From: Granulicatella sp041433555
Lineage (GTDB): Bacteria; Bacillota; Bacilli; Lactobacillales; Aerococcaceae
NCBI RefSeq assembly: GCF_041433555.1
Contig: NZ_JAPWBR010000012.1
Location: 1-59,079, forward strand
Direction: 5' to 3'
DNA length: 59,079 nucleotides
The notes beneath the pieces were generated by a model that was not told where the DNA came from, made no database searches, and saw nothing but the letters and a program-made list of their open reading frames with translations. Position numbers and translations under genes: made by a program. Positions 49,579-58,970 of the stretch are shown here, one piece after another. Within the stretch, counting starts at the first letter, position 1. Every line of letters begins with the position of its first letter.

Positions 49579-51534
49579 ATGTTATTTACAAATCGAGAAG
49601 AACAATTGATTAAAGCCTTTCTGGAACTCGGAAAGCTTTCCGTAAAAGAAATGATGGAACTCTTAAAGGTTTCAACAAGAACGGTTTATCGGACCATCTC
49701 TGATTTAACCATTAGCTTGGAACCTTTAGGCATCCAACTAATTAAAGAGGGGAAAAAATACTATCTAGAAGGAGACTTGCAACGCTTAGAGAGTGATACG
49801 ATCACGATGAGCAGCACCCCGACAGATCGGTTATTACACCTCACCTATCTCTTACTTAGTGAAGAGAGCCCTATTACGAATGAGGTGCTCCAAGAGCACC
49901 TCTTCGTTTCAAATGTAACGATTATTCAGGACATTGCACTGATTGAGAAGCGATTAGCACATTTCAATCTGACACTCAACCGCCAAAAAGGATATATGAT
50001 TCAAGGAGATGATTGGCAAAAGAGGAGAGTGTTAGCAATCGTCCTGTCTAATGCTATTTCTATACAGGAATTGGCGAACGGGCAATGGGAAGGATTTAGT
50101 CATTTAGAAAAGAATACAGTTGCCGTATGCAAAAAGGCCTTAGAAGGGCAAAGTACCGCTCTTGGAACATTAGATCCAAAAATCAAGGAGTTCTTAACTT
50201 TTTTATTAGCATTAGCGGATAATCGGTTAAGCCCCAAAACGATTAGTGGCATCTCCAAAGACGCTCTCACCATTTCGAAAACGCTCTTTAAGGAGCTTAG
50301 CGATGAAGCGTCATCACGTTTTTATAATATACAAGAGATCGTGTCGTTTGCCAAAATCATCGATGAAACGGTACTAAAGAGACAGGAAGTTCCTCTTTAT
50401 CGCGAACGCTTTGATAGTGAATTCTACTACAGCGTCAGCCAATTAATCGATAGCGTTTCGCGTTTTACGAAGATTGATTTTATTCGAGATAAAGCTCTCT
50501 TTACGTTTCTCTTTCATCATCTAAAGCTAGCCTTAGCCGTACCGGTTTTATACCCAGAAGGTTCGTCTTATCATGTGGCGTCTCTAGTCACCAAGAAAAA
50601 TGAGTATCTGAATGATATCGTCAGCCTCGTTGTTCGCGATATCTTCCCAAGTTATCTGAACAGTGAGTATGAACATTCTCTCATTACGTTGCATTTTGCT
50701 TCGAGTCTAAGAAGAAGTCCGGATATCTATCCGATTCGCGTATTACTTGTGACGGATGAACGACCACTCATGACGAACTTACTGATTACAAAAATGCAAA
50801 GTATTGCACCGTTCGTGGGACAAATCAAGGTGGTCTCCAGTAGTGAGCTCGAGGGGATTGAGCTTCAAGCTTTTGATTACACATTGTCGACAAAGCCAGT
50901 GGTAGGCTATCAGTTTGATACCATTTCTGCCTTTCCTTCTGCTAAGGAAATCCTGGAATTACAAGAGTGCTTACAACGCGTCCAAGAAAATATCACAGTT
51001 CGCCGAACGGAACGTCCTGTTGAAACAATTGCGTTTGATTTACAGGCGTACCTACAATCTTCGAGTCAGCTGTTAAAGAATTTCCGCTTGATGTACGTTC
51101 AGAATACAGAGACCTTTGAGAAGACCGTCTTCCAACTCATCCAGAACTTACAGCTAGTGAATGGAGCGGACTATTTGGCGGATAAGTTACTGAGACGCTT
51201 TGAAGAGAGTCCACTTGCGATTCCTAATACGAACCTGGCACTGCTGCATACACAGTCGCATACAGTTTTAGAAAGTCACTTTGTCGTTATCGACTTAGAA
51301 CAAGCTGTTGAAGCCAAATCCATGACGCACGGCAGGGAACAGGTTAAACGAATTCTAGTGATGTTAACGAAATTGGATGAGAGTGAAGAAGTGAGAAACT
51401 TGATGACAGCGATTAGCCAGTCCATTCTTGAAAATAATCTCTATACTGAAATCTATCGTACGGGGAATCAAGAAATCATCTATCACTTATTGAATACCAT
51501 ATTCAACGAAAAAATTAAGAAATTGGAGAATTAA
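49579..51534 (+). CDS. mtlR: Mannitol operon transcriptional activator (PRD/PTS-regulated)
   Basis: 651 aa. Two N-terminal HTH regions (NREEQLIKAFLELGKLSVKE; LKVSTRTVYRTISDL), two PRD domains (~190-410), a IIB-like segment (~415-500) and a C-terminal IIA-like domain, the MtlR order. Phosphorylation of PRD and IIA/IIB histidines or cysteines sets activity; it should activate mtlA. TATAAT at 49567-49572 lies just before the ATG and no ribosome binding site is visible, so the internal transcript may be leaderless, or translation couples to mtlA. mtlF starts 2 nt after the stop. Confidence 0.93.
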   Translation: MLFTNREEQLIKAFLELGKLSVKEMMELLKVSTRTVYRTISDLTISLEPLGIQLIKEGKKYYLEGDLQRLESDTITMSSTPTDRLLHLTYLLLSEESPITNEVLQEHLFVSNVTIIQDIALIEKRLAHFNLTLNRQKGYMIQGDDWQKRRVLAIVLSNAISIQELANGQWEGFSHLEKNTVAVCKKALEGQSTALGTLDPKIKEFLTFLLALADNRLSPKTISGISKDALTISKTLFKELSDEASSRFYNIQEIVSFAKIIDETVLKRQEVPLYRERFDSEFYYSVSQLIDSVSRFTKIDFIRDKALFTFLFHHLKLALAVPVLYPEGSSYHVASLVTKKNEYLNDIVSLVVRDIFPSYLNSEYEHSLITLHFASSLRRSPDIYPIRVLLVTDERPLMTNLLITKMQSIAPFVGQIKVVSSSELEGIELQAFDYTLSTKPVVGYQFDTISAFPSAKEILELQECLQRVQENITVRRTERPVETIAFDLQAYLQSSSQLLKNFRLMYVQNTETFEKTVFQLIQNLQLVNGADYLADKLLRRFEESPLAIPNTNLALLHTQSHTVLESHFVVIDLEQAVEAKSMTHGREQVKRILVMLTKLDESEEVRNLMTAISQSILENNLYTEIYRTGNQEIIYHLLNTIFNEKIKKLEN

Positions 51535-51536
51535 CC

Positions 51537-51974
51537 ATGGAATTTCAGGAAAAACTAATTAAATTGAATCAAGCTTTTGAGAACAAAGAAGAAGCCATTC
51601 GTTACTGTGGACGCTTGCTTGTTGAAGCAGGCCATGTCAATGAAGCCTATGTGGACGCAATGGTTCAAAGAGATGCAGACTTATCTGTTTATATGGGAAA
51701 CTTCATTGCAATTCCACATGGAACAGATGCAGCTAAAAAAGAAGTGAATTCTTCAGGAGTTGCGATTGTTCAAGTTCCTCGAGGAGTGAACTTCGGAACG
51801 CAAGAAGATCCAAAAGTCGTGACCGTATTATTCGGAATTGCTGGACTTGGAGACGAACACTTAGAAATCATCCAAAAAATCTCAATCTTCTGTGCAGACG
51901 TGGATAATGTTGTGAAATTAGCGGATGCACAATCGGTTGAAGAAGTTATTCGCTTATTAAATAATGTAGAGTAA
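51537..51974 (+). CDS. mtlF: Mannitol-specific PTS enzyme IIA
   Basis: 145 aa with the active-site histidine H61 in GNFIAIPHGTDAAKKEV. It passes phosphate from HPr to the IIB domain of MtlA. Starts 2 nt after mtlR; ribosome binding site (TTGGAG) lies in the mtlR end. Confidence 0.95.
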   Translation: MEFQEKLIKLNQAFENKEEAIRYCGRLLVEAGHVNEAYVDAMVQRDADLSVYMGNFIAIPHGTDAAKKEVNSSGVAIVQVPRGVNFGTQEDPKVVTVLFGIAGLGDEHLEIIQKISIFCADVDNVVKLADAQSVEEVIRLLNNVE

Positions 51975-51987
51975 GGAGTCATCAAAT

Positions 51988-53142
51988 ATGAAAAATGCAG
52001 TACATTTTGGCGCAGGAAATATTGGCCGTGGATTTATCGGAGAATTGTTATTTGAAAATCACTTTTCAATCACATTCGTTGACGTCAACGAAAGAATCAT
52101 TGACGCCTTAAATGAACGTGGTGCTTACGAAATCGAGATTGCTGAAGAAGGACAACGCCATATTGCCGTATCGAACGTGCGTGGAATTAATAATGCTAAG
52201 AATCCAGAAGCAGTCGTAGAAGCCGTTGCTAAGGCAGACTTAGTGACAACAGCCATCGGACCAAATATCTTACCATTCATTGCGGAACTTATCGCAAAAG
52301 GAATTGAACAACGCCGTGTTAGTGGAAATACAACTCCAGTTGATGTTCTAGCGTGCGAAAACATGATTGGCGGTTCTCAATTCTTATACGAAGAAGTCAA
52401 AAAATACTTAAGTGAAGAAGGCCTTGCCTATGCGGAAGAATTTGTCGGCTTCCCGAATGCAGCTGTAGACCGTATCGTTCCAGCGCAAACGCATGAAGAC
52501 CCACTCTTTGTGGTGGTGGAACCTTTCAATGAATGGGTGGTTGAAACAAGCCGTATGAAAAACCCATCTCTTCAATTAGAAGGAGTGCATTACGAAGAAG
52601 ATCTTGAACCATTCATCGAAAGAAAATTATTCTCAGTGAACTCAGGACATGCGACTTCAGCATATACAGGCGCACACTACGGTTCTAAGACAATCCTTGA
52701 AGCTCTTCAAAATCCAACTGTAAAAGAAAATGTAGAAGCCGTTCTTGCAGAAATCAGAAGTCTTCTTATCGCTAAATGGGGCTTTGACGAACAAGCCTTA
52801 AAAGACTACCATAAAGTTATTATCAGTCGTTTCGAAAATCCATTTATCGTGGATGATGTTACTCGTGTGGCAAGAACACCAATTCGTAAATTAGGATACG
52901 ACGAACGCTTCATCCGTCCTATCCGTGAATTACGTGAACGTGGACTTTCATATGACAACCTATTGAAGACTGTTGCGTATGTCTTTGATTATAAAGATGA
53001 TAGCGACCAACAATCAGTTGAGTTGCAATCATTACTTGCACAAAAACCTCTTGCGGAAGTTGTCAAAGAAGTGACAGGAGTGAGTGAAGAAGCGCTCGTT
53101 TCTCAAATTGTAACTTCTGTTGAACAAGTCGTATCTTTCTAA
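51988..53142 (+). CDS. mtlD: Mannitol-1-phosphate 5-dehydrogenase
   Basis: 384 aa, full length. N-terminal Rossmann motif HFGAGNIGRGFIGELL; later LACENMIGGS, FPNAAVDRIVP and the catalytic-lysine region ERKLFSVNSGHATSAY (polyol long-chain dehydrogenase family). Oxidises mannitol 1-phosphate to fructose 6-phosphate with NAD. Last gene of the operon; AAGGAG before the ATG. Confidence 0.96.
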   Translation: MKNAVHFGAGNIGRGFIGELLFENHFSITFVDVNERIIDALNERGAYEIEIAEEGQRHIAVSNVRGINNAKNPEAVVEAVAKADLVTTAIGPNILPFIAELIAKGIEQRRVSGNTTPVDVLACENMIGGSQFLYEEVKKYLSEEGLAYAEEFVGFPNAAVDRIVPAQTHEDPLFVVVEPFNEWVVETSRMKNPSLQLEGVHYEEDLEPFIERKLFSVNSGHATSAYTGAHYGSKTILEALQNPTVKENVEAVLAEIRSLLIAKWGFDEQALKDYHKVIISRFENPFIVDDVTRVARTPIRKLGYDERFIRPIRELRERGLSYDNLLKTVAYVFDYKDDSDQQSVELQSLLAQKPLAEVVKEVTGVSEEALVSQIVTSVEQVVSF

Positions 53143-53168
53143 TAGAATCACCATTCATATAACAAATA

Positions 53169-53205
53169 AAGGAATCAAGTGCATCACTGCTTGATTCCTT
53201 CTTTT
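53169..53205 (+). terminator. Terminator of the mannitol operon
   Basis: AAGGAATCAAG-tgcatcactg-CTTGATTCCTT with CTTTT. Confidence 0.88.
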
Positions 53206-53285
53206 ATTACTAGGAATATCATTTCTGATTTAGGGATGAAATATGATATACTAGTAGCTATTCTTAGAGGTCGGAGGACGTATCA

Positions 53286-53927
53286 TTGTCTTATTTAATG
53301 GAAATTTTACCAAGCTTATTACACGGAGCAGTGACGACATTAGAAGTGTTTGCACTCGTGCTCATCTTCTCGATTCCGCTGGGCATTCTCATTGCCTTTG
53401 CGATGCAACTGAAATGGAAGCCACTCAACTGGTTCATCCATATCTACATCTGGGTGATGCGAGGGACGCCTCTGTTATTACAACTCATTTTTATTTATTA
53501 CGTCTTGCCAAGTGTCGGCATTCGACTAGACCGACTACCGGCAGCGCTCATTGCCTTCACGCTCAACTATGCAGCGTACTTTGCGGAGATTTTCCGCGGA
53601 GGGATCGATACGATTCCAAAAGGGCAGTATGAGGCAGCGAAAGTGTTGAAATTCACGCCGGGAGCAACAATTCGCTATATCGTTCTTCCACAAGTGACGA
53701 AGATTGTCTTGCCAAGTGTCTTCAATGAAATCATGAGTCTTGTCAAAGATACGTCTCTTGTATACGCGCTTGGAATCTCAGACCTGATTCTAGCCAGCCG
53801 TACCGCAGCTAACCGCGACGCGAGCCTCGTTCCGATGTTTCTAGCAGGAGCGATTTACCTTATCGTTATCGGAATTGTGACGCTTGTGGCGAAACGCATT
53901 GAAAAGAAATTTAGTTATTATAAATAG
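53286..53927 (+). CDS. Polar amino acid ABC transporter, permease
   Basis: 213 aa, five membrane helices, HisM/GlnP type (GAVTTLEVFALVLIFSIPLG, WVMRGTPLLLQLIFIYY, the EAA loop GQYEAAKVLKFTPGATIRYI). Start TTG at 53286, 9 nt after GGAGG. First gene of a three-gene import operon with a putative TATACT at 53247-53252. Confidence 0.92.
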   Translation: MSYLMEILPSLLHGAVTTLEVFALVLIFSIPLGILIAFAMQLKWKPLNWFIHIYIWVMRGTPLLLQLIFIYYVLPSVGIRLDRLPAALIAFTLNYAAYFAEIFRGGIDTIPKGQYEAAKVLKFTPGATIRYIVLPQVTKIVLPSVFNEIMSLVKDTSLVYALGISDLILASRTAANRDASLVPMFLAGAIYLIVIGIVTLVAKRIEKKFSYYK

Positions 53928-53939
53928 GAGGACAAGCAG

Positions 53940-54569
53940 ATGTTAGAATTACGCAATATTAGTAAACGATTCGGCGATAAACAAATCTTGTCCGATTTCA
54001 ACTTAACCATCCACGAAGGAAAAATCTTGGCCATCGTCGGACCTTCAGGAGGCGGGAAAACGACCTTGCTTCGGATGTTAGCAGGGCTTGAAAAAATCGA
54101 CTCTGGAGAAGTGTTCTATAACGGCGAACCTTTAGCGCTTGATGAACTTTCGAAGCGCCAACTCCTTGGATTCGTATTCCAAGACTTCCAATTATTCCCA
54201 CATTTATCCGTGTTAGAAAACTTAACGATTTCACCTGTGAAGATGAATGGCATGCCCCAAGAGGAAGCAAATGCGAAGGCACGCGTACTATTAGAACGCC
54301 TTGGCCTTTCTGGACACGAGGACGCGTTCCCGTATTCACTCTCAGGCGGACAAAAACAACGGGTGGCTTTGGCACGCGCGATGATGATTGACCCTGAAAT
54401 CATCGGCTACGACGAACCAACGTCAGCGCTCGACCCAGCTCTTCGCCTAGAAGTAGAGAAGTTAATCCTCCAAAACAAAGAACTCGGAATGACGCAAATC
54501 GTCGTGACCCACGATTTAACTTTTGCCGAGAATATCGCGGACGAACTCTTGACGTTTGAACCGAAATAG
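53940..54569 (+). CDS. Polar amino acid ABC transporter, ATP-binding protein
   Basis: 209 aa, GlnQ-like but short. Walker A GPSGGGKTT, Q loop FQDFQLFPHLSV, signature LSGGQKQR, a Walker B variant IIGYDEPTSALDP, H-loop VTHDLTFAE. It ends soon after the H-loop, about 30 residues shorter than usual (~240), so the C-terminal part is trimmed. AGGAGG site, 12 nt after the permease. Confidence 0.92.
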   Translation: MLELRNISKRFGDKQILSDFNLTIHEGKILAIVGPSGGGKTTLLRMLAGLEKIDSGEVFYNGEPLALDELSKRQLLGFVFQDFQLFPHLSVLENLTISPVKMNGMPQEEANAKARVLLERLGLSGHEDAFPYSLSGGQKQRVALARAMMIDPEIIGYDEPTSALDPALRLEVEKLILQNKELGMTQIVVTHDLTFAENIADELLTFEPK

Positions 54570-54578
54570 GAGGCCGCT

Positions 54579-55427
54579 ATGAAGAAACGAAAAGGAATCC
54601 TAGGGCTTTTGACGCTTGTAGGGGTGACGGTCATGACTCTTGCAGGCTGCACGCAACTGGCCAGCAATCCAACAGTCGATAACTGGGATAAATACCAACA
54701 ACAAAAGAGCATCACGGTCGGCTTCGATAATACCTTTGTTCCGATGGGCTTTGAGGAGAAGAATGGTAACTATGCAGGCTTTGATATCGAACTCGCCCAG
54801 TACGTGTCGAAGAAACTGGGCATCACGGTTCACTTCCAACCGATTGACTGGGACATGAAGGAAACGGAACTCCAAAACGGCACGATTGATGCCATCTGGA
54901 ATGGGTATTCCGCTACAGATGAACGCCGCGAGAAAGTCGCCTTCACGATTCCCTATATGCAAAATACGCAAATCTTAGTCGTGAAGAAAACGAGTGGCAT
55001 TCACTCCGTAGAAGATATGACGGGCAAAGTCCTTGGCGCACAAAACGGCTCTTCAGGGATGTTGGATTTTGAAGAACATCCAGAAGTGTTGAAGAACCGT
55101 GTCAAAGGCGGGGACGCCGACCAATACCAAAGTGTGAACGAGGCCATTATCGACTTGAAGAATGACCGTATCGACGCCTTGCTTATCGACCGTGTATACG
55201 CGGATTACTACCTCACAACAGAAGGCATTGCCGACGAGTACGACACCATCCCTTCAGGATTCGAGAGTGAATCTTTCGCGGTAGGGGTACGGCCTGCCGA
55301 TAAGAAGCTCCTCGAAGCGCTAAATCAAGCTTTCAAGGAACTCTATCAAGAGGGCATCTTCCAACAAATTAGCCAGAAGTGGTTTGGTGAGGATGTCGCA
55401 ACGCCTGAAGTCAAAGGGCAAGAATAA
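54579..55427 (+). CDS. Polar amino acid ABC transporter, lipoprotein binding protein
   Basis: 282 aa. Lipobox LAGC (Cys24), then an SBP_bac_3 domain: ITVGFDNTFVPMGFEEKNG, YAGFDIELAQYVSKKLGI, GTIDAIWNGYSATDERRE, LGAQNGSSGM. Delivers an amino acid (glutamine, cystine or similar; not decidable) to the permease. Starts 9 nt after the ATPase with AGGAGG; the genes form one operon. Confidence 0.92.
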   Translation: MKKRKGILGLLTLVGVTVMTLAGCTQLASNPTVDNWDKYQQQKSITVGFDNTFVPMGFEEKNGNYAGFDIELAQYVSKKLGITVHFQPIDWDMKETELQNGTIDAIWNGYSATDERREKVAFTIPYMQNTQILVVKKTSGIHSVEDMTGKVLGAQNGSSGMLDFEEHPEVLKNRVKGGDADQYQSVNEAIIDLKNDRIDALLIDRVYADYYLTTEGIADEYDTIPSGFESESFAVGVRPADKKLLEALNQAFKELYQEGIFQQISQKWFGEDVATPEVKGQE

Positions 55428-55462
55428 CCATTGAAACGAAAACCATCGCTGGACGGAAGGCG

Positions 55463-55486
55463 CGCCTTCTGGAAGGCGATTTTTTG
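55463..55486 (+). terminator. Terminator of amino acid ABC operon
   Basis: CGCCTT-ctgg-AAGGCG followed by ATTTTTT. Confidence 0.75.
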
Positions 55487-55493
55487 TGCAAAA

Positions 55494-55518
55494 AAAAGCC
55501 ACTCCGAGGAGTGACTGG
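55494..55518 (-). terminator. Terminator of the relB-like gene
   Basis: Minus strand AGTCACTCC-tc-GGAGTGGCT followed by a T run. Confidence 0.75.
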
Positions 55519-55528
55519 ATACTGCTAG

Positions 55529-55795
55529 TTAGTCTTCAATTAATTCATCGACAGAAGTAGTGGAGTGTTGAAGCTTTCCAGAAAGAATGTCGAGTGCTTC
55601 TTGAAGGGCCAGTTCGGTTTCGTGATTATAACGAGTCTGGTCAACTGGAAAAGGGAATCCTCCATGTAGGATGGATGCTTCTAAAAAGAGAGTGACTGCT
55701 TCTTCTAGAGTCATACCCAGGCTAGAAAATAGGGCTTCTGCTTGTTCTTTTAGACTGGAGTCAATTTGTAGCGTATGGATTTTAGACTTTGCCAT
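55529..55795 (-). CDS. RelB/DinJ-family antitoxin, solitary
   Basis: 88 aa. N-terminal ribbon-helix-helix (IHTLQIDSSLKEQAEALFSS, LGMTLEEAVTLFLEASIL, GGFPFPV) is typical of RelB/DinJ, followed by an acidic C-terminal tail that would wrap a toxin. AGGAGG upstream. No RelE/YafQ-like gene is beside it: the downstream side holds only a terminator. Either the toxin was lost or it serves as a regulator or anti-toxin against another locus. Confidence 0.85.
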   Translation of the reverse strand: MAKSKIHTLQIDSSLKEQAEALFSSLGMTLEEAVTLFLEASILHGGFPFPVDQTRYNHETELALQEALDILSGKLQHSTTSVDELIED

Positions 55796-55922
55796 CTTAA
55801 GACCTCCTAAATATCTTTGACACTATCGTATTGAAAAAAGAAGTGAAATGCAAAATAAAAGGAGGTCATTTCTAGAAAACAAAAAAGGTTAGGATAAAAA
55901 CTCGAAAACATAGAAAATAAGA

Positions 55923-55951
55923 TTGATAAAACGGTTTCAAAAAGGTACACT
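55923..55951 (+). promoter_or_regulatory. Promoter of the UcpA-like gene
   Basis: TTGATA (55923-55928), 17-nt spacer, TACACT (55946-55951). Confidence 0.6.
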
Positions 55952-55988
55952 GGAGGTGCAGAAAAGTTCACGTAAAGGAGAGAAAACC

Positions 55989-56786
55989 ATGAAAAAATTA
56001 GAAGGAAAAGTAGCACTCATCACTGGAGCAGCCGTTGGACTTGGAAAGGGAATCGCAACGGTTTATGCCAAATACGGCGCTAAGATGTGCCTTGTCGACT
56101 TATTACCAGAAGTCGAAGAAACGGCCAAAGAATTAAGAGAAACTTACGGAGCCCAAATCGTTACTTATGTCGGAGATGTCTCCAATAAAGACCATATGAA
56201 AGAAGCAGCCAAGAAGGCAAAAGACGCCTTCGGGGAAGTGAATGTGGCTTGTTGCAACGCTGGGGTTTGCCGCTTAGCTCCATTTGAAGAAATGAGCGAT
56301 GAAATGCGCGACTTCCATATCGATGTGAATATCAAAGGCGTATGGAATAGCTGTCAAGCCGTCATCCCTTATATGCTCGAACAAGGCGGTGGTAGCATCG
56401 TTATTGCGTCTTCTGTAACAGGGGATATTGTAGCCGATGCCGGAGAAGTAGCCTACGCCATGACAAAAGCAGCGCTCGTTGGCTTAACGAAATGCTTGGC
56501 CGTCGAATACGCAGACCGTCATATCCGCGTGAATTGCTCACAACTGGGCTATGCAAGAACGCCAATGGTTGAAAAGATGGCGATTGAATCCAACCCAGAC
56601 AACCCAGAAAGTGCCATCCAAGACATCGCAGTAGGCGTACCAATGAAACGCTTGGCAGACCCACTCGAAGTCGGCGAACTCTTCGCCTTCCTAGGAAGCG
56701 ATGAAGCCAGCTATCTCACAGGAAGCCAAATCGTCATCGACGGCGGCAGCACCTTGCCAGAAACCATGAGTATCGGGACGAATTAG
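55989..56786 (+). CDS. ucpA: UcpA-like short-chain dehydrogenase/reductase
   Basis: 265 aa from ATG at 55989 with AAAGGAG. SDR motifs: TGAAVGLGKG (cofactor), CNAGVC (NNAG variant), S in SSVTGD, and YAMTK (catalytic YxxxK). The sequence follows E. coli UcpA closely (NIKGVWN, PLEVGELFAFL, IDGGSTLPETMSIG). Substrate unknown. A decayed partial copy lies at 47267. Single gene with own promoter and terminator. Confidence 0.88.
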   Translation: MKKLEGKVALITGAAVGLGKGIATVYAKYGAKMCLVDLLPEVEETAKELRETYGAQIVTYVGDVSNKDHMKEAAKKAKDAFGEVNVACCNAGVCRLAPFEEMSDEMRDFHIDVNIKGVWNSCQAVIPYMLEQGGGSIVIASSVTGDIVADAGEVAYAMTKAALVGLTKCLAVEYADRHIRVNCSQLGYARTPMVEKMAIESNPDNPESAIQDIAVGVPMKRLADPLEVGELFAFLGSDEASYLTGSQIVIDGGSTLPETMSIGTN

Positions 56787-56818
56787 GGGAGAGAGCAGAA
56801 AAAAGTGCAACGAAAGAG

Positions 56819-56855
56819 AAGACCACTTGCAGTGAAATGCAAGTGGTCTTTGTTC
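56819..56855 (+). terminator. Terminator of the UcpA-like gene
   Basis: GACCACTTGCA-gtgaaa-TGCAAGTGGTC then TTTG. Confidence 0.85.
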
Positions 56856-57021
56856 ATCTTGATGAAATATTAATCTAAATAACTTCGATTCCAGATATCT
56901 TCTAGAATAACTTCACGAATAAGATTTCTGTAAAAGGGAAAGATAGTTGATATAACAGGATTATAACCAAATAAATCCATAATAATGAATAAAATTCTAT
57001 TTAATTTATAAAAATAATAGT

Positions 57022-57050
57022 GACAATCATTTTAAGATCATATATAATTT
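57022..57050 (+). promoter_or_regulatory. Promoter of the AIPR gene
   Basis: GTGACA (57022-57027), 17-nt spacer, TATAAT (57045-57050). The rest of 56856-57021 is AT-rich and holds nothing I can identify. Confidence 0.65.
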
Positions 57051-57093
57051 AGAAAGCGCAATCATTTTTTGTGAGATAAAGGTTAAAAGAAGG

Positions 57094-58896
57094 GTGATCA
57101 ATTTGAGTTATATTGAATCAGAAATTAGTAAAATAATAGAAATAGCAGATTCAAAGGGAGACGAGATTTCTGAAGAAAGAGCGTTTGATTATTTAATTTG
57201 TTCATTGTTTTGTTACAACAGTATTGATTATAGAGAAAACTGGAATAAATTAACATCTCAGAATATTACAGATGGTTCAAGAGATGGAGGAATCGACTTT
57301 GTTTATTTTGATGATGATAATGGCAAAGTAGTTATTGGACAAAATAAATATTCAAATAACTGTGATGTAAATTCTGTCTGCGCAGAAATCGAAAAAATAA
57401 TTAGTACGATTAAAGCCTTTTATAGTGGTGCTACAACAGAATTTAGTAGAGATATGAAGAAAAAGGTTCTTAATGTTTTAGATAGACTTAACGAAGAAAA
57501 TGAGGGAAATATTGAGGTTATTTTTTCATCTTTATCTAATTTTGATCAAATCAAAGTAAGAGATAGAGTAAGAGATAAAAATATTTTTTCTGATTTAATT
57601 TTTTATGATGTTAGTGATATTGAAAAGGTTATAGAAGATCTTCAAAAAGAGCTAAATGTTGTATCAGAGTTCAGCTTTGATATTGATAAATCAAAGAATA
57701 TTTTAAACTACAGATCGGAAAAATATGAGGGTAGTGTATTTAATATCAGTGCTGTAAGTTTGAAAAATGCTTTTGATAGATTTGAGACATCAGGCTTATT
57801 TAATTTAAATATCAGAAGATATGTTAAAGCAAAAAATGTTGATGAAGCTATTAAAAATACAATTCTTCATGAAAAAGATGATTTTTGGTTCAAGAACAAT
57901 GGCCTTACGATAGCATGTCAGGATTATAGAATTGATGGAAATACTGTAAAAATGTATAACTTTTCAATTGTGAACGGTGGACAAACCACTACTCTAATTT
58001 CAAAAAACTTAAAAGACAATTCAAAGGATTTTTATGTTCTATGTAAGATTGTAAAAAGTACAGAAAAGCTAGATAATAAAGAAACAATGAGGTTCTATAA
58101 TGAAATTGCAGAGACTACAAATTCGCAAAAACCAATTCAACCTAGAGATTTAAAATCTAATTCTCCTGAAATGATTGCTTTACAAAAATTGTTGTTAGAA
58201 AGAGATTATTTTTTAGAAATTAAAAGAGGTATTTCGGCTCCTAAAAAATTCAAAGATAAAAAACTAAAGAATGATGACTTAGCGCAGTTGTATTATTCAT
58301 TTGTTATTCAGAAACCAGGAACAGCGAGATCTAATAAGAAGTCGTTATTTTCTAATAACTCGCATTATAATAGAATATTTTATCAACAATACGGGAAGCA
58401 TCCTCATAAAATTGATTTCCTTGTAGATTTGATTCAATTGAATAAACGTGTAGATGAAACTATTAAAAAATTTGAAGATGGTTATTCAAAGAACGCTTTG
58501 AGCGTAGAAGAAATGAATGTGTTGAGTAATGCCAAGTTGTGCATTATAGCATTAATAGGTTTTATCTATAGGGTTGTAAACGACGATTTTGATGTTAGAA
58601 ATCAAAGTATTGAAAAGGATTTAGATCAATTCGAATATGGATATTTCATTTCAAATTATCACGGCGATGATATCGATGAAAAAATCGAAGATCTTCTTTA
58701 TGATTTGATTGTTCATATTAATGATTTATATGAATCAGAATATGAAAAGCAACGTGTTACAAGTATCAGTAATTTCCTTAAGACTGATAAAATGTATCAG
58801 CAAGTTATTTTAGAGAAATTTATAATCAATCTAAGAAGAGGAAAGAATTTAGAAAAACTAATTGAAGAATATGGTGATTTATTCAGACGAAAATAA
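57094..58896 (+). CDS. AIPR-family phage-resistance protein with nuclease-like N-terminus
   Basis: 600 aa. The N-terminus has DGSRDGGIDFVYFDDDNG, then VVIGQNKY: D68 with Q83-x-K85 fits the restriction-endonuclease (PD-(D/E)xK, QxK variant) fold. The AIPR core follows: RYVKAKNVDEAIKNT, FWFKNNGLTIACQDY, NFSIVNGGQTTTLISK, EIAETTNSQKPIQPRDL. AIPR proteins give abortive phage resistance in lactococci and occur in defence islands. The start is GTG at 57094 or TTG at 57103; the latter is better spaced from AAGGGTGA. It is visibly richer in A/T than its neighbours, suggesting recent transfer. No partner gene is in the window; only 183 nt follow. Confidence 0.9.
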   Translation: MINLSYIESEISKIIEIADSKGDEISEERAFDYLICSLFCYNSIDYRENWNKLTSQNITDGSRDGGIDFVYFDDDNGKVVIGQNKYSNNCDVNSVCAEIEKIISTIKAFYSGATTEFSRDMKKKVLNVLDRLNEENEGNIEVIFSSLSNFDQIKVRDRVRDKNIFSDLIFYDVSDIEKVIEDLQKELNVVSEFSFDIDKSKNILNYRSEKYEGSVFNISAVSLKNAFDRFETSGLFNLNIRRYVKAKNVDEAIKNTILHEKDDFWFKNNGLTIACQDYRIDGNTVKMYNFSIVNGGQTTTLISKNLKDNSKDFYVLCKIVKSTEKLDNKETMRFYNEIAETTNSQKPIQPRDLKSNSPEMIALQKLLLERDYFLEIKRGISAPKKFKDKKLKNDDLAQLYYSFVIQKPGTARSNKKSLFSNNSHYNRIFYQQYGKHPHKIDFLVDLIQLNKRVDETIKKFEDGYSKNALSVEEMNVLSNAKLCIIALIGFIYRVVNDDFDVRNQSIEKDLDQFEYGYFISNYHGDDIDEKIEDLLYDLIVHINDLYESEYEKQRVTSISNFLKTDKMYQQVILEKFIINLRRGKNLEKLIEEYGDLFRRK

Positions 58897-58939
58897 TAAT
58901 AATTACTATTCGGTACGTTAGAAACTTACGACATTAAAC

Positions 58940-58970
58940 AAAAAAGAGTAGCAAAAGCTACTCTTTTTTG
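58940..58970 (+). terminator. Terminator of the AIPR gene
   Basis: AAAAAAGAGTAGC-aaaa-GCTACTCTTTTTT. The remaining bases to the window end show no gene. Confidence 0.92.
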
